A DNA stretch of 64,000 nucleotides from Phascolarctos cinereus (GCF_002099425.1 NW_018344215.1:62001-126000), one strand, 5' to 3'. Shown: positions 1 to 12,440, counted from the stretch's first letter. Numbers and translations: made by a program. Notes: generated from the letters alone by a model not told the origin.

Positions 1-235
1 TAGAGGGAAAGAATGGAGGGAGATGAGAATTGTTTGAACCTTACTCTCATCAGATTTGGTTCAAAGAGGGAATAACACAATCAGTTAAGTATAGAAACCT
101 AACTTACCCTACGGGAAGTAGGAGGGGAAAGGGAAGAAAAGGGAGGGGTGAATAGAAGGGAGGGAAGAAGTAGTAAAGATAAAGGGGAACAAAAGCTAGG
201 GCAGACTGAAGGAGGTGGTGGTTGAAACCAATTTA
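1..235 (+). mobile_element. HAL1/L1 3' UTR remnant
   Basis: Purine-rich sequence that matches, with divergence, the 3' part of the complete HAL1 copy near 38030-38250. Shared landmarks in the same order are a gagggaataaca stretch, an 'aacttaccctac' stretch and a long gggagggg purine tract. It is cut by the window edge. Confidence 0.6.
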
Positions 236-1274
236 TGAGGTAGTTGGCACACGCTGCACAATAAATTGATATGCTTAGAAACTAGAACCTTTGTTTCCTC
301 AGTTATTTCATTTTTCACCTGCCACACAATGAGCTATAGCCTAACAGGCTGAAAGAACTACTTGTGATTTTTGCAAGAGCATAGAGAAATGGGGCTGTGT
401 CATTGCAGAATTGCAGAAGGGCAAATATCTCAATGCTGGAAAGAAGGGGAGGGAGTAGAGCCTGTAAACAATCGATCTGTGTTTGACTTTGATTCCTGGT
501 AAAATCCTGGACAGTAAGATTAAAAGGATGGCTAATGAATATCCAGAAAGGGAAGTAATGACCACAAAAGGTGAGAAAGGGTCCTGCCAGGGTACCTCCA
601 TTTATTTGCTTGACAAAGTCAAGGTGTTATTCATGCAGTTTTCACCAAAGCCTCTCATGATGTTATTTTGTAAATGACATGGAGATATGAGTTAGGCAGT
701 TAGGTTTATCTGGGACTGGTTGAATGGCTGAACCCAAAGGGTAATTATTAATAAGACACTGTCAATTTGGGTTAAAAAAAATCAATTTCCCAGGGCCAAA
801 GGGAGGTATGACCAGACAGATGGTTATCTTAGTGAACCACAAAGTCAATGAGCAAACAGTATAACTGTTTAAAAAAATGAATTCCTTCTTACACTGCCCG
901 ATGGGAGACAGCATGAACCACAAATAATGTCACAGTGGTGGCAGTAGTCTGCGATACCCTAGGTCAGACCTCAATGGAGTATGCATGAATTAGGGTGCCA
1001 CAGATCATGAAAGAGCACCCAGAGAAAGACAATTAGGATATGAAGGGCCTCATCATCATACCATAGAAAGACTGACTGAAGGAATTAGAAAAGGAAAAAA
1101 CTTAGGGGATGAGGATTAGACTTTTGAAATGTATATGTAGCTGCTGAGGACAGAATGAGAAGCATCTCTACCATACACCTGAAAAGTGCTGACTAAATCT
1201 TCACTTAAAAACTCCAAGGAAGGGAAATGTGCTACCTTCTCAGGTGGCTGACTTCATGTTCAGACAGCTCTGGC
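236..1274. other. no gene seen
   Basis: About 1 kb of AT-rich DNA with only short, non-conserved open frames. I recognise no gene, RNA or repeat family here. Confidence 0.5.
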
Positions 1275-2560
1275 CATTATGGAGATTTTGTTATGCTCTT
1301 ACTAAGTGCTAGGCGCTGTGCTAATAAAGCCAAAAATAGGCCCTGCCCTCAGGGAGCTCCCAGTTTAATGGGAAAGACAACCTGCAAACCACTAACTACA
1401 TGAATATAAAATATAGAGAGGGTAAATTGGCAGTAATCTCAGACAGAAGGCATTAGCAGGAGAACTACTAGGGGAAAGTCTCTTGAACAATTGGGATTTG
1501 GGCTGTGTTTTCAAAGTTAGGGAAGCCAGGAAGCAGAGATGGGAAGTGACAGAATTCTGGGCATGGGGGATAGCCAATGAAGAGATACAGAAATGGGAGA
1601 GAAAGCATCATATGTGAGAAACAGCAAGTAGAATAATAGGCTGAGTCACAGGGTGTGTATAGGGGAATCATTTGCAAGAAGACTGGAAAAGTAGGAAGGG
1701 GTCAGGATCTATGCCCAAAGGGCTATAAAACTGTGCATATCCTTTGACTTAGCAATACCAATACTAAATCTGTATCCCAAAGTGATCATAAAAAGGGGGA
1801 AAGGGCACACATGCACAAAAATACTTATAGCAGTTCTTTTTGTGGCAAAGAATTGGAAATTGAGGGAATGCCCATCAATTGGAGAATGGCTAAACAGGTT
1901 GTGATATATGAAGGTAATGGAATACTATTGTATAACAAAGGATGAGCAGGCAAATTTTGGAAAAACCTGGAAAGACTTGTACGGACTGATGCCGAGTGAA
2001 GGGAGCAGAACCAGGAGAACACTGTACACAGTAACAGCTATGCTGTACGATGATCAACTATGAGTGACTTAGCTCTTCTCAGCAATTCCAAAAGACTCAT
2101 GATGGAAAGAAAATGCTCTCCACATCCAGAGAAAGAACTATGGAGTCTGAATGCAGATCAAAGCACACTATTTCACCTTTTTTTGTTTATTTGTTTTTTT
2201 GTCTTTTCTTTCTCATTTTTCCCTTTGGTTCTGATTCTTCTCTCACATCATGATTAATGTGGAAATATGTTTAATATGATTGCACATGTCTAACCTACAT
2301 CAGATTGTTTGCTGTCTTGGGGGGAGGGGAAGCAAAGGAGAGAGGGAGAAAAATTTTAAACTCAACATCTTACAAAAAGGAATGTTGAAAACTATCTTTA
2401 CATGTAATTGGAAAAAATAAAACGCTATTAAATGCAAAAAAAGAGGCTATATTTTATCCTACAGGTAATGGGAACCTGCTGGAGTCTATTAGCAAGGGGA
2501 TGCTTATAAGAACTTCAATAGCCTTCCTACCCAGCTAAATGAGGAAACTCTGGGAAGCTG
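1275..2560 (-). mobile_element. L2 LINE 3' region, split by an L1
   Basis: Positions 1275-1705 and 2437-2560 read as the reverse complement of the L2 3' end: 'aagtgctaggcgctgtgct', 'ccctgccctcagggagctc', then 'gggcatgggggatagcca', 'gaaaagtaggaagggg', and after the interruption 'ggtaatgggaacctgctgg'. The two pieces are in consecutive order. This supports one old L2 into which the L1 at 1706-2436 was later inserted. Confidence 0.7.
1706..2436 (+). mobile_element. L1 3' end, 5'-truncated (marsupial type)
   Basis: It begins in the terminal coding part of ORF2 ('tatcctttgacttagcaata', 'tggcaaagaattggaaatt', 'atggctaaacagg') and runs into the 3' UTR, with the purine tract 'ggggggaggggaagcaaagg' and an A-rich end. 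The same module recurs at 28620-29215, 47322-47958 and 56090-56722. It is divergent and not coding-competent. Confidence 0.85.
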
Positions 2561-4470
2561 AAACAACTAGTCACCCTTCCAAAAGAAGATCAACAGGAGT
2601 GACTGGAAGACCCTTTCTTACTAGCCAAGCAAGATTATCAATCAGCTGCTAATTTCCCAGGAGTCTTCCCCAAACTTCCCCCTATCCTGCCCCAAATGAA
2701 TCAGTCTTCTTGTACAAATCATTCCTGCTTGACCCAGACAAGAATTTCACCCGAACTCATCAGATTTTATTGCTTTGGGGTGCCCCCTTCCAAGGGGCAC
2801 TCATAAAGCTGGCCTGTATCATTTTTTCCCCATTTGATATACTTCATGTATCTTCATAAGGAACTCTGATAGTCCAAACCTTACTACATGTTTATCAAGA
2901 TGCCTGGCAATAAGGATGGGCTATGGAAGTCAGCAAGGAAAGGTGACTTGAAGGCGGCTGCTTGTTGCTTGTACCTTCTGCAGGGCTGACCCCCCTAAGC
3001 GGAGATCATGAGGTGGTACCCACAGTGGGTTTGTAAGGCCAGCCAACTGTATGCTCAGGAAAATCCAGAAGCTAGTCCTTCTGAGATTAAAATGACTGGG
3101 CTATTTCTGTAGAGGGATTAGATGAAGGAGACCCTCTGAGTATCCTTATGTCGGAGCATAAGATTCCCCAGATCGAGGAAATTTGCCAGCCTCCATGGTG
3201 TGTCTTCATGGACTTTAAAAGGTCCCTGGCCCAGACTCTACGTGGCCTCCCCAGATAAGTTAAGACATGGTAGGGAAGGTAAAATCTACAGGCTCTGGCA
3301 ACATGGATATGGGGAATGAGAGATAGTAAGGAGTCCAGGATGGCTGGACTCCTAAGTCATGAGCCCAAGTGCCTAGGAGGATGGCAGCCCCCAATACTGT
3401 AATAGGAAAATTAGTTGTAATAATAGAACCGCTACACCCAAAGTCAATTGCCCTAGCAAATCTATTAAATTCTCAGGCATTAATGGGCCTTCAAGCAGGA
3501 TGATACTAGCACCCCTCCACTTCCTCACAGCTTCCACTGCCTCATTGGTGTCTCTCAGTTACACATACCAAATATCTCCTACCTATGAGCTTCTGATCTT
3601 AAAAGCTTTCCCTAGGTGCTACGTGCTACATACATCCCAAATTCGAGCTGCCTTCTTTGTCCTCTGTTCCTGAGAAAGCCACTGAGCTGTACACAGAGAT
3701 CCCTGTTATACCCCGAGTAAGAAACTCCTGACCAGGTGGAAGCTATGCTTGGAGGGACCCCTTGCTAGGCCCCAGGGCATCTCCATAACATAAGGGCTGG
3801 TCCTTCCATCAGGAGTCTAAGGAGACGCTACTCTCACCCTAGAAGGGAGATGCATCAGCCTAAACTTTGGGGCCACGGAATCCATTTACTTCATGGATAG
3901 CATTGCTCTGATTAGACTTACAGGAACCAGGAAGAGAATAGAGCTTGTTGTGAGTTTTCTTTTTTTACTCTGGTTTGGTTTGGCTTAACTGCAGGCAATG
4001 TGGGAGAAGAGGTTGCTAACACCTACACAGAACTTTCTGTAGAAATCGCCATGAGACACCTAACAAATTGCATCATTACTTTAATTACCTGCTGATGCCA
4101 CCTGGAGCCAGACAGCTGTGCTAACCTCCTACATGCCACAGTTTGGACCACAGAGTCTCAGACTCAAGCCACAGAGGACCACAATATCAACCCTCTTTCC
4201 ACCCCAATTTTCCCCATACCTCTATTGTTACCATCCCTCCCCCCTACTTAGACTGTAACTTCCACTACACTACCACCCATGTATGAACTAGAGGAGGTGG
4301 GAGAGGGTCTGTGTGCCCTGAAGAGCACCTCATTCTGCTTCTGGATAAATACAAGTGGGAAAATCAGCAAACACATAGCCTCCCCAAGAAAAAGGACACA
4401 ACTCATCAGTGATACCCCCACAGAGATCAAGAACATCTGAATAGAGAAAAGGGTCTTGGCATATACCCCC
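2561..4470. other. no gene seen
   Basis: Unassigned DNA without convincing coding content. The only structure noticed is the weak LTR-like pairing described for 2530-5450. Confidence 0.4.
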
Positions 4471-4512
<42 letters not shown>

Positions 4513-4694
4513 TATATATACACACACATATATATACACACATATATATACACACATATATATACACACATATATATACACACATATATACATATACACA
4601 CACACATATATACATATATATATCATACATGCACACATACACACATATATACATATATACATATACACACACACATATACATATGTGTGTGTGT
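4471..4694. repeat. compound (TA)n/(CA)n microsatellite
   Basis: About 220 bp of alternating TA and CA/TG dinucleotides. The long Tyr/Ile/Val/Cys-rich open frames across it are artefacts of the repeat. Confidence 0.97.
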
Positions 4695-4734
4695 TTATTC
4701 CTTTCTTTTTTTCATTCAGTAGCCATTAGAGATC

Positions 4735-4871
4735 TTTTTTTTTTGAGGCAATTGGGATTAAGTGACTTACCCAGGGTCACACAGCTAGTAAGTATCTGAG
4801 GTTAGATTCGAACTCAGGTCCTTCTGATGCCAGGGCCAGTGCTTTATCTACTTTACCACCTAGCTGCCCCT
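4735..4871 (-). mobile_element. tRNA-like marsupial SINE
   Basis: Reverse complement of the abundant SINE. It opens with the T-run of the A-tail, then 'gacttacccagggtcacaca', 'gatgccagggccagtgct', and ends at the head 'ccacctagctgcccc'. No clear target duplication was seen. Confidence 0.93.
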
Positions 4872-5461
4872 CTTGGCTTTCTTCTCCTAGTTCTTCCCGG
4901 AAAATGGAGGGACTAACAATTATTCCAGGTTTGTCCTATATGCCTTTTCTGTGTCTAGTCCTTCGCAAAAGCGGACAATTCGATTTCATTCTGGTTCTGG
5001 GCTTCCCTGAATGAGATCTGGCAGTTGGGTAAGTTTCATCTGGCTTCTTGAGGATACAGGGAAGATTACAAAGACTGATTCAGTAACCTCTCCACCCCTC
5101 TAAAGGAAGAAGCACTGGGGAGGCTCAAGTCCCAAGTTACCCTGACAAGGCAAGGCCAGCAGTAATAGTCTCTTTCCCATCAGGGAGGGGAATCTGAATA
5201 TCAACTAGCTGCTAATTTCCCATTAGGCTTTCCCACACACAGACCAGCATTAATGAGCATGCTAACCCTAACCACAAACCCTCAGGTCCAGGCTCCTGCC
5301 CTTCCCTATGCCTGGTCCTGCTCAATCCAACTGAGAACCCTATAAAAATCTAACAGACTTGACTGGTTTTGAATATCCAAATATACCTGAGGACCTAACA
5401 GGGTGTTCCTTTCCATCTGGCTTCAGCAAGGACATGACCTGTTCTCTCTGGCTACAACTTT

Positions 5462-6345
5462 TTATCTTTTTTAAATTAAACTTATTTTATTTTTTGTTAC
5501 ATTTGAAATTCCAAACTGTCTCTGTCTCTGCCTCTCTCCCCACCCAACATTGGAGAAGGCCAATTTGACACAGATATGTGTGTACAGACCCACGTGCATA
5601 TGTGAATATATACGTATATAGGTAAAACCACACTATATATATTTCTATTTACCAGTTCTTTCTCTGGACAGAGAGAGCATCTTCCTTTGTAGGTATTTTA
5701 TAGTCAATTTGAATATTTATAATGCTCAGATTAGCTTAATCTCACAGTTACTCTTTGATCAACATTGTTGTTACTGTATATAGTGTTCTCTTGGTTCTGC
5801 TCATTTCACCCCATTATTTCATGCAAGTCTTTCCATGTTTTTCTAAAATCAACCTGCTCATCATTTCTTTCTTTTTCTTTTTTTTTTTTAAGGCAATTGG
5901 GGTTAAGTGACTTGCCCAGGGTCATATAGTAGTAAGTATCAAGTGTTTGGTCTGAGGCCGGATTTGAACTCAAGTCCTCCTAACTTCAGGGCCAGTGCTC
6001 TACCCACTGCACCACCTAGCTGTCCCCTTGCTCATCATGTCTTACAGCACAGTAGTATTCCATCACAATCACATACCACACCTTGGTCAGGCATGCCCCA
6101 ATTAATGAACATCCCCTCAATTTCCAGTTCTTTGCCACCGCAAAGAGAGCTACTATAAACATTTTAGAACATATAGGTTCTTTTCCTTTTTCCCTAATCA
6201 TCTTTGGAAATAGACCAAGTAGTGGTATTGCTAGGTCAAAGGGTCTAGGCAGTTTAATAACTCTTTGGGAATAATTCCAGATTACTCTCCAAAACAGTTG
6301 GATAAGTTCACAGTTCCACCAACAGTGTATCAGTGTCCCAATTTA
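5462..6345 (-). mobile_element. L1 ORF2 end and 3' UTR, antisense
   Basis: Reverse complement of the L1 3' region: 'gtattccatcacaatcacat', 'ccccaattaatgaacatccc', 'ccagttctttgccaccgca', 'tggtattgctaggtcaaagg', 'cagttccaccaacagtgta'. A younger SINE at 5865-6028 interrupts it. Divergent and non-coding. Confidence 0.85.
5865..6028 (-). mobile_element. SINE nested in L1, with target duplication
   Basis: Antisense SINE with the usual landmarks ('ggggttaagtgacttgccc', 'gggccagtgctctacccact'). The 10-bp repeat tgctcatcat lies at both ends (5855-5864 and 6029-6038), so the insertion boundaries are firm. Confidence 0.93.
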
Positions 6346-6574
6346 AAAAAAACCAAACAAACTTTGAGCTATCATCTCACATTTATTAGAGTGGCTCAAA
6401 TGATAGAAGGAAAAAATGAGAAATGTTGGAGGGAGATGTGCGCCTTCTTATTGTGAATATATTCCCTTCAGTTAAGCTGGCCACTTGCTTTCCTTGTTTC
6501 TATTTTGTCCTCTGTACTGTTTCCTCTTAGTGAACTTTGATAACACAACCTTATTAAATCTGTATTAAGACAAT

Positions 6575-6930
6575 AACATGGTCAGGCCTTAATATTAGAA
6601 AAATCACTTTGGCAGCTGAGTGGACTGGGAAGAGGACTGGGAAGAGGGAAGAGGCAGGAGACTATTTCAATAGCCCAGGTGATAGGTGATGAGGTCCTGA
6701 ATAGAGGCAGAGGCTATTGTAAGTCAAGAGAGAGGGGTATATAATAGAGATATGTATAGACAGAAAAGGAAAAGATTTGGCAACCGATGGGATATGTGAT
6801 GTGGGTGAGATTGAGCAGTTGAGAATGACCCCAAGATTATCAATCTGGAGGATTAGAAGTATGGTGATACGCTCATCAGTAACAGAGAAGTTTGGGAAAA
6901 GGGTGAGATCTTATCTCAACCCTTTTCCTT
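6575..6930 (-). mobile_element. L2 LINE fragment, antisense
   Basis: Reverse complement of L2: 'acatggtcaggcctt', 'aaaatcactttggcagctga', 'ggaggattagaag'. It corresponds to the L2 segment upstream of the 3' tail. Confidence 0.6.
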
Positions 6931-7589
6931 CTTCACTGAAGGATCTAAAATGCCCATTATGTTTGCAGAGAAACCTGAAACCATGTTTGAGTTTTACAAA
7001 TGATTTATTAGCTGGGCTTTAAGCCATTAGGATTGCACAATTTAAAAGGCCATATTCCCTGTTTTTAAAGAACCTTCTCTTTAGCTCGTCAACAATTATG
7101 ATTAATTCTTTATTTGTACATAGATACAATGCAAACCCTCAACTGGTAACAGTTCCATTGTATGCCCACTTTGTCCATTCCACAGGAGCCAAGATGGCAG
7201 ATAAAATGGTACAAGTTGTACTTCTAAGGAGATGGATTTTCAAACAAGCCACAGAGAAGAAGGAAGAGAAGGAACTGTGACTGTTTACTAAAGAGGCTGA
7301 TGTTTAACATAAGGGGCTTATGACTGTTGTTTTAATGGATTTGAAGGAGTTGTTAAGAGGAAGAATTCCATTTGCTCTGCTTAGTCCCAGAGAACAGAGC
7401 TAGGGACAGTGGGGGGAAGTAGCAGACAGCTGTTGTTCTGCTCAACCTATGGAAGGCAGTCAGAGCCATCCCAAAGTGTGATCAGCTGCTTCTACCCTCA
7501 CTTGAAATCCCAAATCGAAGGCTGAGTGATTAGCTCTGGGGGAATGGAGTAGAAGGGGCAATTGTAACAAAGACAGCTTGGAAGAGAGG
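6931..7589. other. no gene seen
   Basis: Unassigned intergenic sequence with short, unsupported open frames. No recognisable repeat. Confidence 0.4.
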
Positions 7590-7744
7590 CCCCTTAGAGG
7601 CAGCTATGTGGCACAAAGGGTAGAGCACCAGCCCTGGAGTCAGGAGGACCCGAGTTCAAATTCGCCTCAGACACTTGACACTTATTAGCTATGTGACCCT
7701 GGGCAAGTCACTTGACCCTAATTGCCTTGCCAAAAAAACAAACT
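7590..7744 (+). mobile_element. tRNA-like marsupial SINE
   Basis: Sense copy: head 'ggcagctatgtggcac', middle 'cctggagtcaggaggaccc', then 'gtgaccctgggcaagtcact' and an A-rich tail. A 9-bp repeat gaagagagg at 7581-7589 and 7745-7753 is the likely target duplication. Confidence 0.93.
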
Positions 7745-7920
7745 GAAGAGAGGGCTTCTAAGTCTGATTCAGAGATATATACTTAGTACTAAGCACTGCT
7801 ACTCAATCAATTAAGAAGTATTATGTTCCAGGCCCAGAAAGTACAGAAACAAAACCAAAACAGCCTCTGCCTTCAAGGATCTTACTTTCTTAAAGATAAC
7901 AGGACCACATAGAAAAAAAA

Positions 7921-8078
7921 CCTCTCTCTCTCTCTCTCTCTCTGTATATATCTATATCTATATCTATATATCTATATATCTATATATCTATATAGATATA
8001 TAGATATAGATATAGATATATAGATATATAAAATATATAGATATAGAGTGTATGTGTGTATATATGTGTATATATAAC
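7921..8078. repeat. (CT)n followed by (TATC)n/(TA)n microsatellite
   Basis: A CT run of about 23 bases passes into TATC/TAGA tetranucleotides and then TG/TA alternation. Confidence 0.97.
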
Positions 8079-8099
8079 AACACAATTTCAGAGAAGAAA

Positions 8100-8362
8100 G
8101 GAAACAAGCATTTATTAAGTGCTTACTGTGTGCCAGGCACTGTGCTAAGTGCTTCACAAATATCACTTCATTTGATCTTTACAAAGCCCCTGAGAGGCAG
8201 GTACTACTATGATCCTCATTTTACATCTGGGGGAAACAACGCAGAGGTTAAGTGACTTGCCTAGAGTCACACAAACAGTAATTGTCTGAGGATAGATTTG
8301 AATTCAAGTCTTCTTGCCTCTAGGCCCAGCAGTCCACCCACTGCACTACCTAATTGCCCCTA
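8100..8362 (-). mobile_element. MIR (CORE-SINE), nearly full length, antisense
   Basis: It starts with the reverse-complemented tail 'gcatttattaagtgctta' and 'tgtgccaggcactgtgct', passes 'tcattttacatctggggg' and 'aagtgacttgcctagagtca', and ends in the tRNA-like head 'ccactgcactacctaattg'. Confidence 0.9.
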
Positions 8363-8799
8363 GGGCACTAGCACCTTAGGGGCCATGACAGGTCTCCTGG
8401 AGAAGAGAGTGCTTGAGTTACTCTTTGAAGAGCACCAAAGGTTCTAAAAGGCAGAGATGAGGATGGAGGACATTCTAGGCATGGGGGGAAGCCAGTACAA
8501 CGACAGAGGGAAACAGAATGTAGTGTGTGAAGAACAGCAAAAAGGACAGCGTGGCTGGAGTTTGACAGGCCCACAGCGTGGCTGGAGACAAAGCCCTCAC
8601 TCAAACTCCCTTCCTCTTCCTGGTCCCTTGTCTACCTCTAGAGAATATCTCACTGTTAGGGGATGAGATGTCCCCAGCTGCTCACCTTCGCTTGTAACAG
8701 TTACTCAGACCTTACTGTTGTGCTTGTATGCTTATATCCTTGAACGGCTATCTATTGGGGAATGGATTTTGGTGACATGTGAGTGTACATATACATATA

Positions 8800-10860
8800 T
8801 AGGTTGTTTTAAACCTATTAGAGAAATTTGACATAATTTTTCCCCCTCTTCCACAACTATTTCACTTCTATCCCAGGTGCATTGTTTTTGTTTATGGAGA
8901 TTTTCAGTTTAATGTTATCAAATTCATGTATTTTATTGCTTGTAATTGCCTCTATGTCTTGTCTTACTTTAAGAATATATCTTCTACTCATAGCTTCAAG
9001 AGGCATATGACCTAATTCTATTCTTTTAATGTTATGATCTTTAACATTAAGATCAAGTATTTATTTCGAATGTATTATGCGTTGTGCTGTAAGGTATCAG
9101 TCCAATTTCTACCAGATCGCTTTCTAGTTTTCTCAGTTTTTATCAAGTAGAGAGTCTTTCCTAACTAAGTAGTTTGTTTTCTGGCTTATGGAACACTGGA
9201 TCAATGATTTCCAGTGTTTCTGATTCTCCCTTTTCTAGTCTGGCCCGGGACTCTACTTCTCTATTTTTTTAATCAATACCAGATAGTTTTGATGACTGCT
9301 GCTTTATATACAGTTTGAGGTCTTAATTCTACCTTCACTTCTACCTCTTTTCATAATTTTCCTTTATATCTATCTTTTATTTTTTTCAAATGAATCTTAA
9401 AAATTACCTTATCAAGATTTATAAAGTAAATTCTTGATAATTTGATTGATAAAGCATTAAAATATTCCCCAACTTTGGTAGAATTGTCATTTTTATTATA
9501 TTGGCATGACCCAGCCATGAGCACTAAATATTCCTCTAGCTATCCAAGTTGTTCTTCATCTTTTTAAGGAGAACTTTATAATTGAATCAATACAAGTATT
9601 TTGTGTGCTTTGATAGATTGATTCCCAAATATTTTTTGCATTTTGTAGTTATCTGGAATGGGATTTCCCTTTGCCAAAGTTATTCTTTCAGTACCTTCAC
9701 CGATTCCCTGGGATTTTCTACCTATATCACTATGTCACCAGCAAACAGGGAGAGCTTTATCTCCTCCTTACCTATGTGTATGCCTCTGATTTTTTTCCTC
9801 TTGTCTTACTGCTATTGTTAGCATGTACAGAACTATATCAATTAATAATGAGTTGATTTAGCATATCTGCATTAATCCTATATTTATTGAGAAAGTTTCT
9901 AATGTGTTTCCATTATATATCATGCTTGCTTTGGATTTTAGATACTTTTAGGATATAAAAAAGTCTCTATATGTTTACAGAGTTTTTTAGCATAAACTGG
10001 TATTGTAGTTTGTCAAAGGCTTTTTTCTATACATATTGAAATAATCAAGTATTATTTGGACTTTTTAAAAAAATATGATTAATTATATAAATTGTTTTCC
10101 TAATGTTGAACAATCCTTGTATTTCTGGTATAAATCCAACTCAGTCATGATGGAAGAATTCTTGGATGAAATGCTATGGTTAGTTTGACAGGACTTTATT
10201 TAAAACTTTAAAATCATTATTCACTAAGTGCATATAGAGGTCATTAATCCTCTTTTTTCTATGTTGTGAATGTATGTTTTTTAGGGACATAATTTTCCCC
10301 TTGAGGACTGCTTTGGCTGCATCCCATAAATTTTGACATGTTTCATCATTTTTACCTTCTTTAACATATCTGTTAATTATTTCTATGATTTGTTCTTTGA
10401 CCTAATCATTATTTATGATTTCATTGTTATGTCTCCATTTGAGCGTGTGTTTTTTGTTTGTGTTCTCTGAATTGATTACTAGTTTTTACTGTTATGCTCT
10501 GTAAAGGACGCATGTCCTATTTTGTCCTCTTTACGTTTGTTTGTAATATCTCTGTGTCTTAATAATACATGGTCGATTTTTATAAAAGTTTCACATGGAG
10601 CTAGGCAACATGCAGAGTATTTAACAATCCTGTTTCGAAGATTTCGTAAGCCAACTGTTGGTTCTAGTTTTTCCAATTATTTGTTCAATTACACATTTTC
10701 CACCTTCTATTAGATCTGTCTAAAACAATGAGACATTAAAATCTCTTGCCACTACTGTATTACTGTCCATATATTTTTTGTAATTCAGTTAATTTTTAGC
10801 TTATGAATTTAGATGCTAGGGCATTCAGGACATGTAAGTGTAATATTACTATTGGTCTGT
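8800..10860 (-). mobile_element. L1 ORF2 (reverse transcriptase to endonuclease), antisense
   Basis: About 2 kb of T-rich + strand that reads as the reverse complement of L1 ORF2. Landmarks are 'gttttgatgactgctgcttt' near 9288, 'atgtcaccagcaaacaggg' near 9733, 'gctttggctgcatcccataa' near 10310 and 'tctatgatttgttctttgac' near 10382. Frames are broken many times; no open ORF2 remains. Confidence 0.8.
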
Positions 10861-11194
10861 TAGCTTTCAGCATAATGTGGTTTCCTTGTTGAGGTACTCT
10901 TGTCCTGACATACCCATGAAAGGTAGGCCTCTAACTCACAAACCCAGACCTGATGGAACATTTTGATCTCATTATAACAAAACCCCTCTTCTGCTTTGTA
11001 CAGCAAACTCCTCTCACCATTAAAGAGAAAGAACTAGAGAATTTTACTTTCTTAATTAGTTTGAAGGATGGCAAGGCCCTATCAGATTGATTCTAGGCCT
11101 GCTTTTCCCTACCTTGCTCTCTTTCACCATAGAATAGCATATATGAGCCAAGAGGGGACCATGGAGAGAGAGGGAAATAACAGAAACGGCTGTT
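10861..11194. other. no gene seen
   Basis: Unassigned sequence between the antisense L1 and the RTE-tailed SINE. Confidence 0.4.
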
Positions 11195-11440
11195 TTGTTT
11201 TCAGTTGTATCTGACTCTCCATGACCCTATGCGGGGTTTTCTTGACAAAGACATCGGAGTGGTTTACCATTTCCTTCTCCAACTCATTTTATAGATGAAG
11301 AAACTGAGGCAAACAGGGCTAAATGACTTGCCCCAGTCACACAGCTAGTAAGTGACAGAGGCCAGATTTGAAATCAGGAAGATGAGTCTTCCTAACTCCA
11401 GGCCTGGTGCTCTATGCACTATGGTGCCCACCAGCTGCCT
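11195..11440 (-). mobile_element. SINE with RTE/BovB-like 3' tail, antisense
   Basis: The head half matches the common SINE in reverse ('gacttgccccagtcacacag', 'ctccaggcctggtgctct'). The other end ('cagttgtatctgactct', 'ccatgaccctatgcggggtt', 'ggagtggtttaccatttcc') matches the reverse complement of the RTE-type tail also seen at 51860-51930. The composite suggests mobilisation by an RTE LINE. Confidence 0.85.
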
Positions 11441-11964
11441 AATGGAGGCTGTTATGAAGGATGTTTGCTCTGTATTTCCCTTCATGACTCAGCAGAACTT
11501 TCTGAATTGGACTTGATGGTCAGCTTAGAACGCAGAAACGTTTATGAAGGTGAAGAAGCCAGTTCACTCCTATGATGGGGACCTTTCGTAAATAAACAAA
11601 TGCTGACACACCGCTCTATGCCGGACTATCAACTAGTTGCTGAATGTGTGTACATATGAGTGCGTGGATTCAGGACGGGCGGCAGTCTGTCTCTGTGAAA
11701 AGGATCTGCCGTCTGAGTGAGGTACTTATTTAGATGCTAGTTACTAGACACTGTCTGAATTCTCTTGGAAGAATTTGTGGTGATCTTGCTAACCTTCCCT
11801 TTGTTTCTCAATAGGGACAGAGGTACTTACTTCATAGGAAAAAGTCTAAAGAGATTCCATAATGCATAGGAGATCCAAGAGACTACAGGGGAAATGGAAG
11901 GGCGGAATAAACATTTTAAAATAAATATACAAAATTGCTAAATTTGTGCTAAAACTGAACTTTG
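11441..11964. other. no gene seen
   Basis: Unassigned intergenic sequence. No recognisable repeat or coding signal. Confidence 0.4.
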
Positions 11965-12440
11965 AAAAACATGTCTATTAAGCACCTACCATGTGCCAGG
12001 GACCACACTAAGGCACTGGGGGAACAAATACAAAATGCAGAAATCCCTTCTCACAAGGAGCTTAGTGTAGTGAAGTACACGCATAAATGTACACAGAATA
12101 CATACAAAGTGAATAAATATCCAATGTATCCAAAGTAGTATAGATGGCAGGGCACTAACAGCTGAGGGAAATGGCAAGAATGACCTCATGTAACTAATGG
12201 TGCTTCTGCTGCATCTTAACAGAAAAGAGAATTTATGAGGCAGAGGTAAAGAGGGATGCCTTTCAAGCACGTGAGATGGTCAGTACCAAGCCGCAGACAT
12301 GGAAGATGCAGCATCAGGTGTGAGGACTAGAAAAAAGGACCAGTTTGGCTGACCAAATGTGGGAAGGGGAGTAATGTCCAGGGAGGCTGGAAAGATAAGG
12401 TGTGTGGGTGTGGGTGGGTAGGGGGGTGTTAAACACTCAG
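11965..12440 (-). mobile_element. L2 LINE 3' region, antisense
   Basis: Reverse complement of L2: 'agcacctaccatgtgccagg', 'tcccttctcacaaggagctt', 'gaggcagaggtaaagagg', 'gaggctggaaagataagg'. Strongly diverged. Confidence 0.6.

Larger units (their letters stand above)
2530..5450. mobile_element. possible decayed LTR-type element (uncertain)
   Basis: Two segments about 2.57 kb apart share a core: 2631-2669 (tatcaatcagctgctaattt) and 5199-5235 (tatcaactagctgctaattt). Each is followed at some distance by a promoter-like A/T motif. They could be the remains of two long terminal repeats around an eroded interior. No gag, pol or env similarity was recognised, so the family is unknown. If real, it is old and broken. 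Confidence 0.2.
7785..8600 (-). mobile_element. L2 LINE 3' region, interrupted
   Basis: 7785-7875 ('gttccaggcccagaaa', 'gcctctgccttcaaggatc') and 8366-8600 ('gcagagatgaggatggagg', 'ttctaggcatggggggaa') are successive parts of the reverse-complemented L2 3' end. The microsatellite at 7921-8078 and the MIR at 8100-8362 lie between them. Confidence 0.6.

Noticed and set aside
4248-4674. Three long minus-strand frames of 81-119 codons
   Set aside because: They run through a TA/CA microsatellite and are low-complexity.
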